Position numbers and translations under genes: made by a program | Notes under the pieces: model-generated | What the model was told of the DNA's origin: nothing | Seen by the model: only the letters and a program-made list of their open reading frames with translations | The model's database searches: none | Shown here: positions 41,675 through 49,550 of the stretch, in pieces | Position numbering within the stretch: position 1 is the stretch's first letter | Layout of the letters: the number at the start of each line of letters is the position of its first letter | From: an uncultured Clostridia bacterium | GTDB lineage: Bacteria; Bacillota; Clostridia; UBA1381 | DNA: 64,000 bases | NCBI GenBank assembly: GCA_934454145.1 | Contig: CAKSFT010000001.1 | Location: forward strand, 124,001-188,000 | Direction: 5' to 3'

Positions 41675-43505
41675 AGCACACCCCCGTTCCAAACGAGCCT
41701 GCGCCGCAGCCGGCACATTTTTCGCGGCAGTTCGGCGTTGTTTTCGCGCGCATTGCCTTTTCATATTCCCTCTTGAAGAAGGCTTTATTCACACCCACAT
41801 CAATATGATCCCACGGAAAAACCTCGTCCGCTTTTCTTTCCCTCAGATAAAATTCCGGGTCAATCCCGCATTCTTCAAAACTCTTCAGCCATTCGTCAAA
41901 CTTGAAATATTCGTCCCAGCCGTCAAACTTACAGCCATTTTCGACAGCCTTTGCGACAGCCGTGGAAAGCCTTCGGTCACCGCGTGCAAAAACGCCCTCC
42001 AAAAAGCTTGTCTTGTTGTCATGCCACATATATCTTATCTTTTTTGATTTTATGTGCCCCTTCAGATAGTTCTGCTTTTCTATAATCGGCTCGCGCCCGT
42101 CCTGTGCACACCACTGAAAAGCCGTGAAAGGCTTTGGCACAAAGCTTGATGTGCTGACATTTATGTTTATGTTTTTTGCGCGTTCCTCTTTTGGGATCTT
42201 ATAGTATTCGTCAAGCACCTTTGCGGCAAGCTCTGCAATCCCCTCCAGGTCTCTCTCGGTTTCTGTCGGCAGTCCAATCATAAAATAAAGCTTTACATTT
42301 GTCCAGCCGCCCCGGAACAGCCTCGATGTCGACAACAAAATGTTTTCTTCCGTTATGTTCTTGTTTATGACATCTCTCAGGCGCTGTGTCCCTGCCTCCG
42401 GCGCAAATGTTATGCCTGTTTTTCTCACCTTCTGCACCTTGTTCATCAGTTCCAGCGAGAAGTTGTCAATCCTCAAAGACGGCAGTGACAAACCAATCTT
42501 CTTTTCTTCCGTTATCTTCAGAAGATTGTCTGTCAGCTCTTTCAGTCCCGTATAATCGCTTGTACTCAACGATGAGAGCGAAATCTCATCATAGCCGCTG
42601 CTTTTGAGCAATTTGTCGGCAAGACAGGTCAGCGTTTCCGGCTTTCTCTCGCGCACCGGTCTGTATATGTATCCCGCCTGGCAGAATCTGCACCCTCTTA
42701 TACAGCCGCGAAACACCTCAAGCATAACTCTGTCATGCACAACCTCTCCATACGGGACAATGATGCTTTCGGGCGCCTCTGTTTTGTCAAAGTCAGCCAT
42801 GATTCGCTTGCGTATAACCGCTTTTGCATGCGGATTGTTTGGGGTGATGCTCTTTACTGTGCCGTCGTCATTATACTCCACATCATAAAAAGACGGGACA
42901 TATATGCCCTCTATATCGGCAATTCTCTCAAGATATTCTCTCCGCGTACCGCCTTTTTCCTTCCAATCGGCATATACGTCCACCACTTCGTTTATCATTT
43001 CTTCGCCTTCGCCCATCATGAAGAAATCAATAAAATCGGCAATCGGCTCTCCGTTGTAGGCGCACGGTCCGCCGGCACAGACAAACGGGTGTCCCTCTGT
43101 ACGGTCCTTTGTCCATATCGGCACATCGGCAAGCTTAAGCATGTTCACAACATTTGTATAGCTAAGCTCGTATTGCAGTGTGAAACCAATCATGTCAAAG
43201 CCGGTGATTTCATCGCCGCTTTCCAGCGCAAAAAGCTTTATGTTTTCACGCTTCATAAATTCTTCCATATCCGGCCACGGGGCAAAAACTCTCTCGCAAT
43301 ATGTATCCTCACGCTTGTTCAAGACATGATAAAGTATTTTCAGTCCCAGGTGCGACATTGCAATTTCGTACACATCGGGAAAGCAGAACCCAAATCTCAC
43401 CTTGACTGTTTTGGGATCTTTTATACATGAGTTCAACTCACCGCCGGTGTATCTTGTCGGTTTTTGCACATTCATGAGGATTTTGTCTTTTTTAGAAAAA
43501 TGCAT
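41667..43505 (-). CDS. TIGR03960-family B12-binding-domain radical SAM protein
   Basis: 612 residues, GGGAG before the ATG. The N-terminal third resembles a cobalamin-binding-like domain without an obvious DxHxxG motif (FCFPDVYEIAMSHLGLKILY, FALESGDEITGFDMIGFTLQ). The radical SAM cluster is GCIRGCRFCQAG (CX3CX2C), followed by SLSSLSTSDYTGL, FAPEAGTQRLRDVINK and LYFMIGLPTETERDLEGI. The C-terminus is Cys-rich (NCREKCAGCGAGSFGTGVC) and may bind a second iron-sulfur cluster. Coupled to its TIGR03936 partner. A stem-loop precedes it. Substrate unknown. Confidence 0.9.
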   Translation of the reverse strand: MHFSKKDKILMNVQKPTRYTGGELNSCIKDPKTVKVRFGFCFPDVYEIAMSHLGLKILYHVLNKREDTYCERVFAPWPDMEEFMKRENIKLFALESGDEITGFDMIGFTLQYELSYTNVVNMLKLADVPIWTKDRTEGHPFVCAGGPCAYNGEPIADFIDFFMMGEGEEMINEVVDVYADWKEKGGTRREYLERIADIEGIYVPSFYDVEYNDDGTVKSITPNNPHAKAVIRKRIMADFDKTEAPESIIVPYGEVVHDRVMLEVFRGCIRGCRFCQAGYIYRPVRERKPETLTCLADKLLKSSGYDEISLSSLSTSDYTGLKELTDNLLKITEEKKIGLSLPSLRIDNFSLELMNKVQKVRKTGITFAPEAGTQRLRDVINKNITEENILLSTSRLFRGGWTNVKLYFMIGLPTETERDLEGIAELAAKVLDEYYKIPKEERAKNININVSTSSFVPKPFTAFQWCAQDGREPIIEKQNYLKGHIKSKKIRYMWHDNKTSFLEGVFARGDRRLSTAVAKAVENGCKFDGWDEYFKFDEWLKSFEECGIDPEFYLRERKADEVFPWDHIDVGVNKAFFKREYEKAMRAKTTPNCREKCAGCGAGSFGTGVCYE

Positions 43506-43529
43506 TATATTCTCCCTTATTGTCAGTTT

Positions 43530-43563
43530 TCAGGCAATTGCAAATTGTTTTGCAATTGCCTGA
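43530..43563. other. Stem-loop between gerW and the radical SAM pair
   Basis: TCAGGCAATTGC..., loop, GCAATTGCCTGA gives a 12-15 bp stem in the 68-base gap. No T-run on the minus strand, so it is probably a processing or partial termination site rather than a full terminator. Confidence 0.5.
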
Positions 43564-43573
43564 GAGCGCTGTC

Positions 43574-44041
43574 TTATTCGCCTTTTTCCGAAACCTCAAC
43601 AGTCATGTCCTCCTGCGGCTGTTCCTTATCCTTCTTCTTTTTGGATAGCTTGTCCGCCATGGAAAGCACCAGACCGTTTATCTTCTCAAACACCTCCGGG
43701 ATAAGGCTTGTCAGCTTGTCTGCCGAGGTTGCCTCTGTGCTTATCGGCAAAAGCTTGATTGTGCCGTTTCCGACAACCAAAAACGCCACCGGCTTGACGC
43801 TTGCGCCGCCGCCGCAGCCGCCGCCAAACATTGGGTCCTGTCCCTCTGTCACTGCTGTTTTCTTTGCCCCGCAAAACTGGCTGCCGCCTGCCCCGAATCC
43901 AAAACCGACAGTAGAAATTGGGATTATGACCGTCCCGTCCGGGGTTGTGACCGGGTCCCCCACAATAGTGTTCACGTCAATCATTGATTTGATATTGCTC
44001 ATCGCTGTGTCCATAAGTCCCTGAATCGGATGTTCTGCCAT
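43574..44041 (-). CDS. ytfJ: GerW-family spore protein (YtfJ-like)
   Basis: 155 residues from the ATG at 44041 (AAAGGA ten bases upstream). Family marks: EHPIQGLMDTAMSNIKSMID, VNTIVGDPVTTPDGTVIIPI, VGFGFGAGGSQF, a Gly/Cys-rich PMFGGGCGGGASVKPVAFLV and a charged tail. In Bacillus the homologue is made during sporulation and affects germination; the family is also found in some non-sporulating Firmicutes. It is adjacent to a DUF2953 (YtfI-like) gene as in Bacillus, and downstream of scpAB. Confidence 0.93.
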   Translation of the reverse strand: MAEHPIQGLMDTAMSNIKSMIDVNTIVGDPVTTPDGTVIIPISTVGFGFGAGGSQFCGAKKTAVTEGQDPMFGGGCGGGASVKPVAFLVVGNGTIKLLPISTEATSADKLTSLIPEVFEKINGLVLSMADKLSKKKKDKEQPQEDMTVEVSEKGE

Positions 44042-44073
44042 TTTTATTACTTCCTTTCCTTTTTCGTACATTT

Positions 44074-44688
44074 TTAAATTTTTGATATTTTAAAATACAA
44101 TTTAAGTACCTTGAAAACTATAACCATAATATGCACATTTTTCACTTTCAATATACACTTTGCATGTATGTCAATGTGCTGTTTCTCAAAGTCCGGGTTT
44201 ATGCTGACATTGCACTTTTGCACCGAAAGCTGGTGATGAATAAGCGAAATGATATTGTATATCACGCCATACAGCGCACCCGTCGCAATCCCCGTTTCCA
44301 TTGCATCGCTCAGCCCGAAATTCATCAAAAATGAAATTTCCCCGACGGTCACGGCATGGCATTTTGCATACATGATAATTTCCGCAATGTCGTCCTCGAC
44401 TTGTTTATAGACCTCAATCCCATGTTCAATCCGTTCCTTCAGCGGCTTGTCCTCTTTTTTTTCGGTTCCCGCTTTTTCGGGGTTCTTCTTTTCTTTTTTG
44501 TTTCTTTTCTTCTTTTTCGGCGCGTCTTTCGGGATTAGCTTTATCGAGAAAAACAGATATTTTATCCTCACCACCGCGCTGTGTGCGTCCCCTTCTTTTG
44601 AAAGTTCAAAAACCAGGTATGTAGGGATAAAAAGCAAAATCACAGGAATCAGAAAGATTGCCAAAAGTGTAATCAATACTGTTTTCAC
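44074..44688 (-). CDS. DUF2953 membrane-anchored protein (YtfI-like)
   Basis: 204 residues. One N-terminal membrane helix (ITLLAIFLIPVILLFIPTYL), a strongly basic segment (PKKKKRNKKEKKNPEKAG) and a C-terminal DUF2953 domain (GLSDAMETGIATGALYGVIY, VSINPDFEKQHIDIHAKCIL). The gene order scpA-scpB-DUF2953-ytfJ is common in Clostridia and Bacilli. No function is established; its link to GerW suggests a spore-related job. Confidence 0.85.
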   Translation of the reverse strand: MKTVLITLLAIFLIPVILLFIPTYLVFELSKEGDAHSAVVRIKYLFFSIKLIPKDAPKKKKRNKKEKKNPEKAGTEKKEDKPLKERIEHGIEVYKQVEDDIAEIIMYAKCHAVTVGEISFLMNFGLSDAMETGIATGALYGVIYNIISLIHHQLSVQKCNVSINPDFEKQHIDIHAKCILKVKNVHIMVIVFKVLKLYFKISKI

Positions 44689-44710
44689 TTCCGATACCTC
44701 CTGTTTTTTT

Positions 44711-45268
44711 CTAAGATTCCTCCGTTATCTCCAGCTGTTCGTATTCCGGCGCTATCCCCGTCAAATCCACCGCCGGCAAATCCTCAGGGGTTTTCAGCCC
44801 GAAACAGCGCAAAAAATTCTGTGTTGTTTTATAAAGAATCGGGCGTCCCGGCGCGTCAAGCCTCCCCGATTCTTCAATCAGGTTCCGCTCCACAAGCCTG
44901 TTCATCGCGCCGTCACTGTTCACGCCTCTTATATACTCCACCTGGCTGCGCGTTATCGGCTGTTTGTATGCCACAATCGCCAAAGCCTCCATGGCGGCAT
45001 TTGAAAGTGCTTGTCTTCTCTGTTCTCCCAGGATATCCTGTATGTATGCATAATATTCCGGGCGTGAACAGAGCTGATAACCCTCGTCTATCTCTATAAG
45101 CTTCAGTCCGCGCTGTGCCGTGTCATATTCATGGCGTAAAAGCTTTGCCGCGTCCTTCACCGTTTCAAGAGGCACATCAAGCACCGCAGCAAGCTTTGAA
45201 GCCTTGACAGGCTCCCCTGCCGCAAACAGTATGCCCTCGATGGCATACCGAATATTCACATTCTCCAT
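44711..45268 (-). CDS. scpB: Segregation and condensation protein B
   Basis: 185 residues; AGGAG about 11 bases upstream. ScpB dimers bind ScpA and complete the SMC condensin complex. Two winged helices: IRYAIEGILFAAGEPVKASK with LEIDEGYQLCSRPEYYAYI, then LSNAAMEALAIVAYKQPITR, SQVEYIRGVNSDGAMNRLVE, LIEESGRLDAPGRPILYKTT. Acidic tail. Starts 14 bases after scpA. Confidence 0.95.
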   Translation of the reverse strand: MENVNIRYAIEGILFAAGEPVKASKLAAVLDVPLETVKDAAKLLRHEYDTAQRGLKLIEIDEGYQLCSRPEYYAYIQDILGEQRRQALSNAAMEALAIVAYKQPITRSQVEYIRGVNSDGAMNRLVERNLIEESGRLDAPGRPILYKTTQNFLRCFGLKTPEDLPAVDLTGIAPEYEQLEITEES

Positions 45269-45282
45269 TTGATTTCTCGCTC

Positions 45283-45999
45283 CTATTTGCCGGTTATTAT
45301 AAATTCCCCTGCCTCGTCATCATATTCGGCAGATATTTTGCTGAGCTTTATCATCTCAAGCACCGCCAAAAATGTTGCTATCATTTCCGGCTTTGAATCT
45401 TCTTCCCTGAAAAGGCTTGAGAAATTGAGCCTTCTGCTTCTCTTCAAAAGCCCCTCAACTTTTTTTGCCATGTCCTCAACAGACACCTTTTCTCTGCCGA
45501 CAATGCCCAAAAAGGCTTTTTTCTCCGGCTTCTTTTTTCTGATTTTCCGTTGCATTATCGCGTCAAAAGCGTCAATCAAGTCATGCACATCATGATGAAC
45601 ATTGTATTCCGGAATCGGAAAATCAATTTTTTCCGTCTCCTTGAAAACCATATATTTTGACCAAAACTCATGCTTTCTGAGTTCCTGCGAGGCTTCCTTG
45701 TAGCGCTGATATTCAAGGAGTCTTTGTGCAAGCTCTTCTCTCGGGTCTTCCTCTTCCTCTTCTTCCTCTCTCGGGAGAAGCATGCGCGACTTGATATACA
45801 AAAGCTGTGCCGCCATCACGATAAATTCACTTGCGTTGTCAATGTCCGCGTCCTCAATGCCGTCTATTGCCTCCAGATACTGGTCGGTGATTTCCGATAT
45901 CGGAATGTCATAAATGCTCACCTTGTTTTTGGAAATAAGATGAAGAAGCAAGTCAAGCGGCCCTTCAAAACCTTCCAGTTTATAACATATTTTATCCAT
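45283..45999 (-). CDS. scpA: Segregation and condensation protein A
   Basis: 238 residues from the ATG at 45999 (AGGTGA eight bases upstream; an upstream GTG overlaps that site). The kleisin bridges SMC heads and binds ScpB. N-terminal KLEGFEGPLDLLLHLISKNK and EFIVMAAQLLYIKSRMLLP, an acidic REEEEEEEDPREEL linker, and the C-terminal winged helix ending AVLEMIKLSKISAEYDDEAG. Follows an M50 protease as in many Firmicutes. Confidence 0.95.
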   Translation of the reverse strand: MDKICYKLEGFEGPLDLLLHLISKNKVSIYDIPISEITDQYLEAIDGIEDADIDNASEFIVMAAQLLYIKSRMLLPREEEEEEEDPREELAQRLLEYQRYKEASQELRKHEFWSKYMVFKETEKIDFPIPEYNVHHDVHDLIDAFDAIMQRKIRKKKPEKKAFLGIVGREKVSVEDMAKKVEGLLKRSRRLNFSSLFREEDSKPEMIATFLAVLEMIKLSKISAEYDDEAGEFIITGK

Positions 46000-46019
46000 A
46001 TTTTTCTTCACCTATACCG

Positions 46020-46676
46020 TCACATTCCAAACAATGCCGTGACACCGCCGAAAATTATATTGAAGAAAAACCGCACTCCCGTGCCGATGATGCCGCCAAA
46101 CATGCCCGTAAGCGACAACAGCATAATTATAATCATGGAATATCTTTCATAGCTCATCAGCGTGTAATATGCACGGTCGCTCAAAAACATGCCTATGATT
46201 CTGGAGCCGTCCAGGGGCGGAATCGGTATCAGATTAAATACCATAAAGCACAGATTTCTTATTATAAAAGTATACATAAATGTCCCGAACACCGTGTGTA
46301 CCCACGCAGGCATACCGATGCCGAAAAGATTCAGCACGGCATAAGGAAACACCCACAGCACCGTCCCCAAAACCGCCAGAATCAGATTTGCCAAAGGCCC
46401 GGCAATCCCGACAAGTGCCATTCCCTTTTTCCTGTCCTTATAGTACATCGGGTTGACTTCCACCGGTTTCGCCCAGCCAAATCCGGTCACTATCATCAGG
46501 ATTGTGCCAATCACATCGAGGTGCGCCAGGGGGTTCAGTGTCAATCTGCCCCTGATGCGCGGCGTCGGGTCGCCAAGCTTGGTTGAAACCCACCCATGCG
46601 CCAATTCATGAAAAGTCAGCGCAATCAAGGTTATCGGCACGTTCAACAAAATCTCAACAAAATTATATCTAAACAT
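46020..46676 (-). CDS. Site-2 protease family (M50) membrane metalloprotease
   Basis: 218 residues from the ATG at 46676 (AAGGGTGA in front); the 65-codon upstream extension is not supported. Four to six membrane segments. Zinc motif HELAH in LIALTFHELAHGWVSTKLGD, and the second motif NLIPIPPLDGSRI with the catalytic Asp. This YwhC/Rv-type small S2P subgroup lacks a PDZ domain. It is first gene of the M50-scpA-scpB run with promoter 46737-46765. Substrate unknown. Confidence 0.92.
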   Translation of the reverse strand: MFRYNFVEILLNVPITLIALTFHELAHGWVSTKLGDPTPRIRGRLTLNPLAHLDVIGTILMIVTGFGWAKPVEVNPMYYKDRKKGMALVGIAGPLANLILAVLGTVLWVFPYAVLNLFGIGMPAWVHTVFGTFMYTFIIRNLCFMVFNLIPIPPLDGSRIIGMFLSDRAYYTLMSYERYSMIIIMLLSLTGMFGGIIGTGVRFFFNIIFGGVTALFGM

Positions 46677-46736
46677 TACATCACCCTTATATACTGTTTT
46701 TAGTCCGCAAAATATAAAAATTATGCTACTATGTCT

Positions 46737-46765
46737 ATTATACCACGCTTTTTTGATAAAGTAAA
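46737..46765 (-). promoter_or_regulatory. Promoter of the M50-scpA-scpB-ytfI-ytfJ run
   Basis: On the minus strand TTTACT (46760-46765), 17-base spacer, TATAAT (46737-46742). Confidence 0.7.
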
Positions 46766-46808
46766 GTTTTTTATTTTTATAGAAAATGCAATGCTTATCA
46801 ATAAAATC

Positions 46809-46914
46809 AACGCGAAAAAGAAGTAAGCAGTTCGCTTGAAAACAAACCGCCGACGTATGTTTATACTTCAAGTGTTTATTTTCATGATGAAACGCGATGC
46901 TTATTTTTCGCGTT
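46809..46914. repeat. Nested imperfect inverted repeat in the M50-Rrf2 gap
   Basis: Outer arms AACGCGAAAAA (46809-46819) and TTTTTCGCGTT (46904-46914), extended by GTAAGC/GCTTA; inner arms CGCTTGAA/TTCAAGTG near 46833 and 46867. No coding potential. It sits between two divergent promoters in a 326-bp gap; nothing else was seen there. Could be an operator, cruciform or decayed mobile element. Confidence 0.4.
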
Positions 46915-46918
46915 CCCC

Positions 46919-46947
46919 TTGAAAACCTACTAAATATATGTTATTAT
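46919..46947 (+). promoter_or_regulatory. Promoter of the Rrf2 regulator
   Basis: TTGAAA (46919-46924), 17-base spacer, TATTAT (46942-46947). An overlapping alternative -10 TATAGT lies three bases downstream. Confidence 0.55.
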
Positions 46948-47002
46948 AGTGTTATTGATGCTTTATGTCCGAAAGACGGACGGAAAGGAGTTTTGAAGAA
47001 TA

Positions 47003-47440
47003 ATGAAAATTTCAACAAAAGGGCGCTATGCACTGCGGATGCTTCTTGACCTTGCAGAACACGGCAGTGACAGATATGTTTCTCTGAAAGAAATCGCCGA
47101 AAGACAGGAAATTTCCAAAAAATATCTCGAACAAATCGTGACGGTTTTGAACCGCTCCGATATTTTGCAGACAAACAGGGGATACCAGGGCGGATACTGT
47201 CTTGCAAAGCCGCCGTCAAAATACACCGTCGGGCAGATTCTGCGGCTCACCGAAGGCGGACTTGCGCCCGTTGCATGTCTTGAACAAACCCCAAACCAAT
47301 GCAGCAGAAGTGCGTCATGCCCCACGCTTTTTGTGTGGCAGGGGCTGAACGATTTGATAAACAATTATCTGGACGGCATAACCCTGCAAGACATTTTGGA
47401 CAAAGAAAAAGAAAACTATTCAAACAACTATATAATATGA
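47003..47440 (+). CDS. Rrf2-family transcriptional regulator (IscR/CymR-like)
   Basis: 145 residues with AAAGGAG upstream. Winged helix at the start: KISTKGRYALRMLLDLAEHG, SLKEIAERQEISKKYLEQIV and the wing NRGYQGGYCLAKPPSKYTVG. Three cysteines in VACLEQTPNQCSRSASCPTL match the Fe-S cluster ligands of IscR-type members (and are absent in CymR), so it probably senses cluster status. No isc/suf genes follow in the window; the next gene is a carboxypeptidase. Targets are unknown. Confidence 0.9.
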   Translation: MKISTKGRYALRMLLDLAEHGSDRYVSLKEIAERQEISKKYLEQIVTVLNRSDILQTNRGYQGGYCLAKPPSKYTVGQILRLTEGGLAPVACLEQTPNQCSRSASCPTLFVWQGLNDLINNYLDGITLQDILDKEKENYSNNYII

Positions 47441-47544
47441 AGATTCCTGAATTTGCCCGGAGTTTCGCCGCCGATTGCGGCATATCTGCGTTTTTATTTT
47501 AATATCATTAATATAAAAACACTAATAAAATTCCGGGTGATTGT

Positions 47545-48675
47545 ATGAAAACTTCTATTTTTGCAACTGTACTCTTTTTTACTGCCGCATTGCTCCCGCA
47601 CAGCGCGATTGCATATTCCCCTGACACTTCTGCCGAGGCGGCATGCCTCATGATTGCCGACAGCGCCGAGGTTGTCTATGAAAAAAATGCCCGCGAAAAA
47701 TTGCCGATGGCAAGCACGACGAAAATCATGACCGCACTTGTTGCACTCCAAAAATCCTCCCCCGATGACATAGTCACGGTCAGCGCAAATGCCGAATCAC
47801 AGGAGGGTTCATCAATATACCTTGCCCGCGGCGACAAAATCCGTATGGAGGATTTGCTTTACGGACTGATGCTTAATTCCGGCAATGACGCCGCGGTGGC
47901 GATTGCCGAATATATTTCGGGTAACACTGCCGCTTTTGCCGATGAAATGACCCTGCTTGCGCAAAAAATAGGCGCAAAAAACACTGTCTTTAAAAACCCC
48001 AGCGGACTTTATGAAGACGGGCACTACACCACCGCATACGACCTTGCACTTATAGCGCGCCATGCCATGTCAAACCCGACATTCCGCAAAATTGTTTCCA
48101 CAAAAAGCAAGGCTGTCACCACAAACAGCGGAGATGTCATGTATTTTACCAACCACAACAAGCTCTTGAAAATGTACGACGGCGCATGCGGCATCAAAAC
48201 AGGATATACAAAAAAATGCGGACGCTGCCTGGTTTCCGCCGCCGAAAAGGACGGCACATGCCTTATCGGCGTGACCCTGAATGACCCAAACGACTGGGAA
48301 GACCACAGCGCAATGTTTGACTATGGCTTTGCCGGCGCAAAAAAAATGACATTGATAAAGGGCGGCGATGTTTTCAAAACCGTGTACACAAAGGACAACC
48401 GTGCAATAGAATGTGTCTTGAAATCCGATGCCGACATCTCCGTGTTTGGAAACAACCGCCCCGATGCGGAAATCATAACACATTTTTCCGCCCCCTTGAA
48501 AGCACCCATAACAGCCGGCGAAAAAATCGGCGAAGCCGAAATTGCCGTGGGCGGCAAAACAGTGTCAACCATTGATATTCTTTGCCGAAACAACATCGAA
48601 AAAACAAAAAAAAGTATTTTTTTAGATACTTTTTCCGGTGTTTTTCTGGCTTTTCAAAAAATTTATTTGCAATAA
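47545..48675 (+). CDS. D-alanyl-D-alanine carboxypeptidase (DacF/PBP5 family)
   Basis: 376 residues with signal peptide ending near SAIAY. Trims the terminal D-Ala of peptidoglycan stem peptides. Active-site motifs: SxxK in MASTTKIM, SxN in NSGNDAAVAI and KTG in GIKTGYTKKCG. A C-terminal beta domain (~270-350) and an amphipathic tail (SGVFLAFQKIYL) that should hold it to the membrane. Closest in style to the DacF/SpoIIA-type enzymes. The ribosome site (GGGTGA) is weak. An A/T hairpin with T-run lies inside the last codons (48606-48636). Confidence 0.93.
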   Translation: MKTSIFATVLFFTAALLPHSAIAYSPDTSAEAACLMIADSAEVVYEKNAREKLPMASTTKIMTALVALQKSSPDDIVTVSANAESQEGSSIYLARGDKIRMEDLLYGLMLNSGNDAAVAIAEYISGNTAAFADEMTLLAQKIGAKNTVFKNPSGLYEDGHYTTAYDLALIARHAMSNPTFRKIVSTKSKAVTTNSGDVMYFTNHNKLLKMYDGACGIKTGYTKKCGRCLVSAAEKDGTCLIGVTLNDPNDWEDHSAMFDYGFAGAKKMTLIKGGDVFKTVYTKDNRAIECVLKSDADISVFGNNRPDAEIITHFSAPLKAPITAGEKIGEAEIAVGGKTVSTIDILCRNNIEKTKKSIFLDTFSGVFLAFQKIYLQ

Positions 48676-48695
48676 TACCCCCGTCATGTTATAAT
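48667..48695 (+). promoter_or_regulatory. Promoter of the pseudouridine synthase
   Basis: TTGCAA (48667-48672), 17-base spacer, TATAAT (48690-48695). The -35 lies in the last codons of the carboxypeptidase gene. Confidence 0.75.
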
Positions 48696-48777
48696 AGGCA
48701 TAATAACATGGCGGTGTGCCATATACAAAAACCGGCAGACACCGCAGATAAATTTTTTAAAGGATATGGTGCATTTC

Positions 48778-49500
48778 ATGGGAGAAATTGTAAGACTGCA
48801 AAAATATATGGCAATGTGTGCCGTTGCTTCGCGCAGAAAGGCGGAGGAAATGATTCTCCAAGGGCTTGTGAAGGTAAACGGCAAAACAGTCACACAGCTG
48901 GGGACAAAGGTGGAAATAGGCGCCGACAAGGTGTCGGTCGGCGGCAAAGAGATAAAAGCCGTACAGAAAAAATATTATATAATGCTGAACAAGCCCGAGG
49001 GCTATGTTTCCACAGTCCATGACCAATTTGACCGCCCCACGGTCACAGAGCTGACAGAGAGCGAGATAAACACACGCCTTTTCCCCGTCGGCAGACTTGA
49101 CTATGACACTTCGGGGCTGTTGCTTCTCACAAATGACGGCGATTTTTCCTACAGGGTGACACACCCCAAATTCCACATAGACAAAACTTATGTGGCAAGC
49201 GTCAAGGGCGGATTGACCGTTTCTGCACTTAAGCGTCTGAGAAGCGGTGTAAAAATAGAGGATTACACCACCTCCCCTGCCGAAGTGGAACTGTTGGACA
49301 GCAAGGACGGATTTTCGCGCATCAAAATTACAATCCACGAAGGAAAAAACCGACAAGTGAGAAAAATGTTTGAGGCTGTGGGATGCAAAGTCGTCACACT
49401 TCAGCGCATAAGCATCGGTACGGTCAGCCTCGGCAATCTCCCCTTGGGCAGATGGCGCTATCTGACAAGCCACGAGGTCAGCTATTTCATGGGAATGTAA
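48778..49500 (+). CDS. rluB: Large-subunit rRNA pseudouridine synthase (RluB/RsuA family)
   Basis: 240 residues from the ATG at 48778; a GTG nine bases earlier is an alternative. An S4 RNA-binding domain (VRLQKYMAMCAVASRRKAEE, GLVKVNGKTVTQLG) precedes the synthase domain with the catalytic Asp in FPVGRLDYDTSGLLLLTNDG and the family segment EGKNRQVRKMFEAVGCKVVT. RluB-type enzymes modify helix 80-ish sites of 23S rRNA; RsuA-like 16S action cannot be excluded. Single gene with promoter and strong terminator. Confidence 0.92.
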   Translation: MGEIVRLQKYMAMCAVASRRKAEEMILQGLVKVNGKTVTQLGTKVEIGADKVSVGGKEIKAVQKKYYIMLNKPEGYVSTVHDQFDRPTVTELTESEINTRLFPVGRLDYDTSGLLLLTNDGDFSYRVTHPKFHIDKTYVASVKGGLTVSALKRLRSGVKIEDYTTSPAEVELLDSKDGFSRIKITIHEGKNRQVRKMFEAVGCKVVTLQRISIGTVSLGNLPLGRWRYLTSHEVSYFMGM

Positions 49501-49504
49501 ACAT

Positions 49505-49547
49505 AAAAAAACTACGGCAAAATGAAATCATTTTGCCGTAGTTTTTT
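49505..49547. terminator. Bidirectional terminator
   Basis: AAAAAACTACGGCAAAAT/ATTTTGCCGTAGTTTTTT, an 18-bp perfect stem with T-runs on both strands, between the convergent rluB and the secreted-protein gene. Confidence 0.92.
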
Positions 49548-49550
49548 ATG

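Noticed and set aside
46677..46871. 65-codon N-terminal extension of the M50 protease
   Set aside because: It crosses the promoter and lacks a ribosome site; family members start near MFRYNF.
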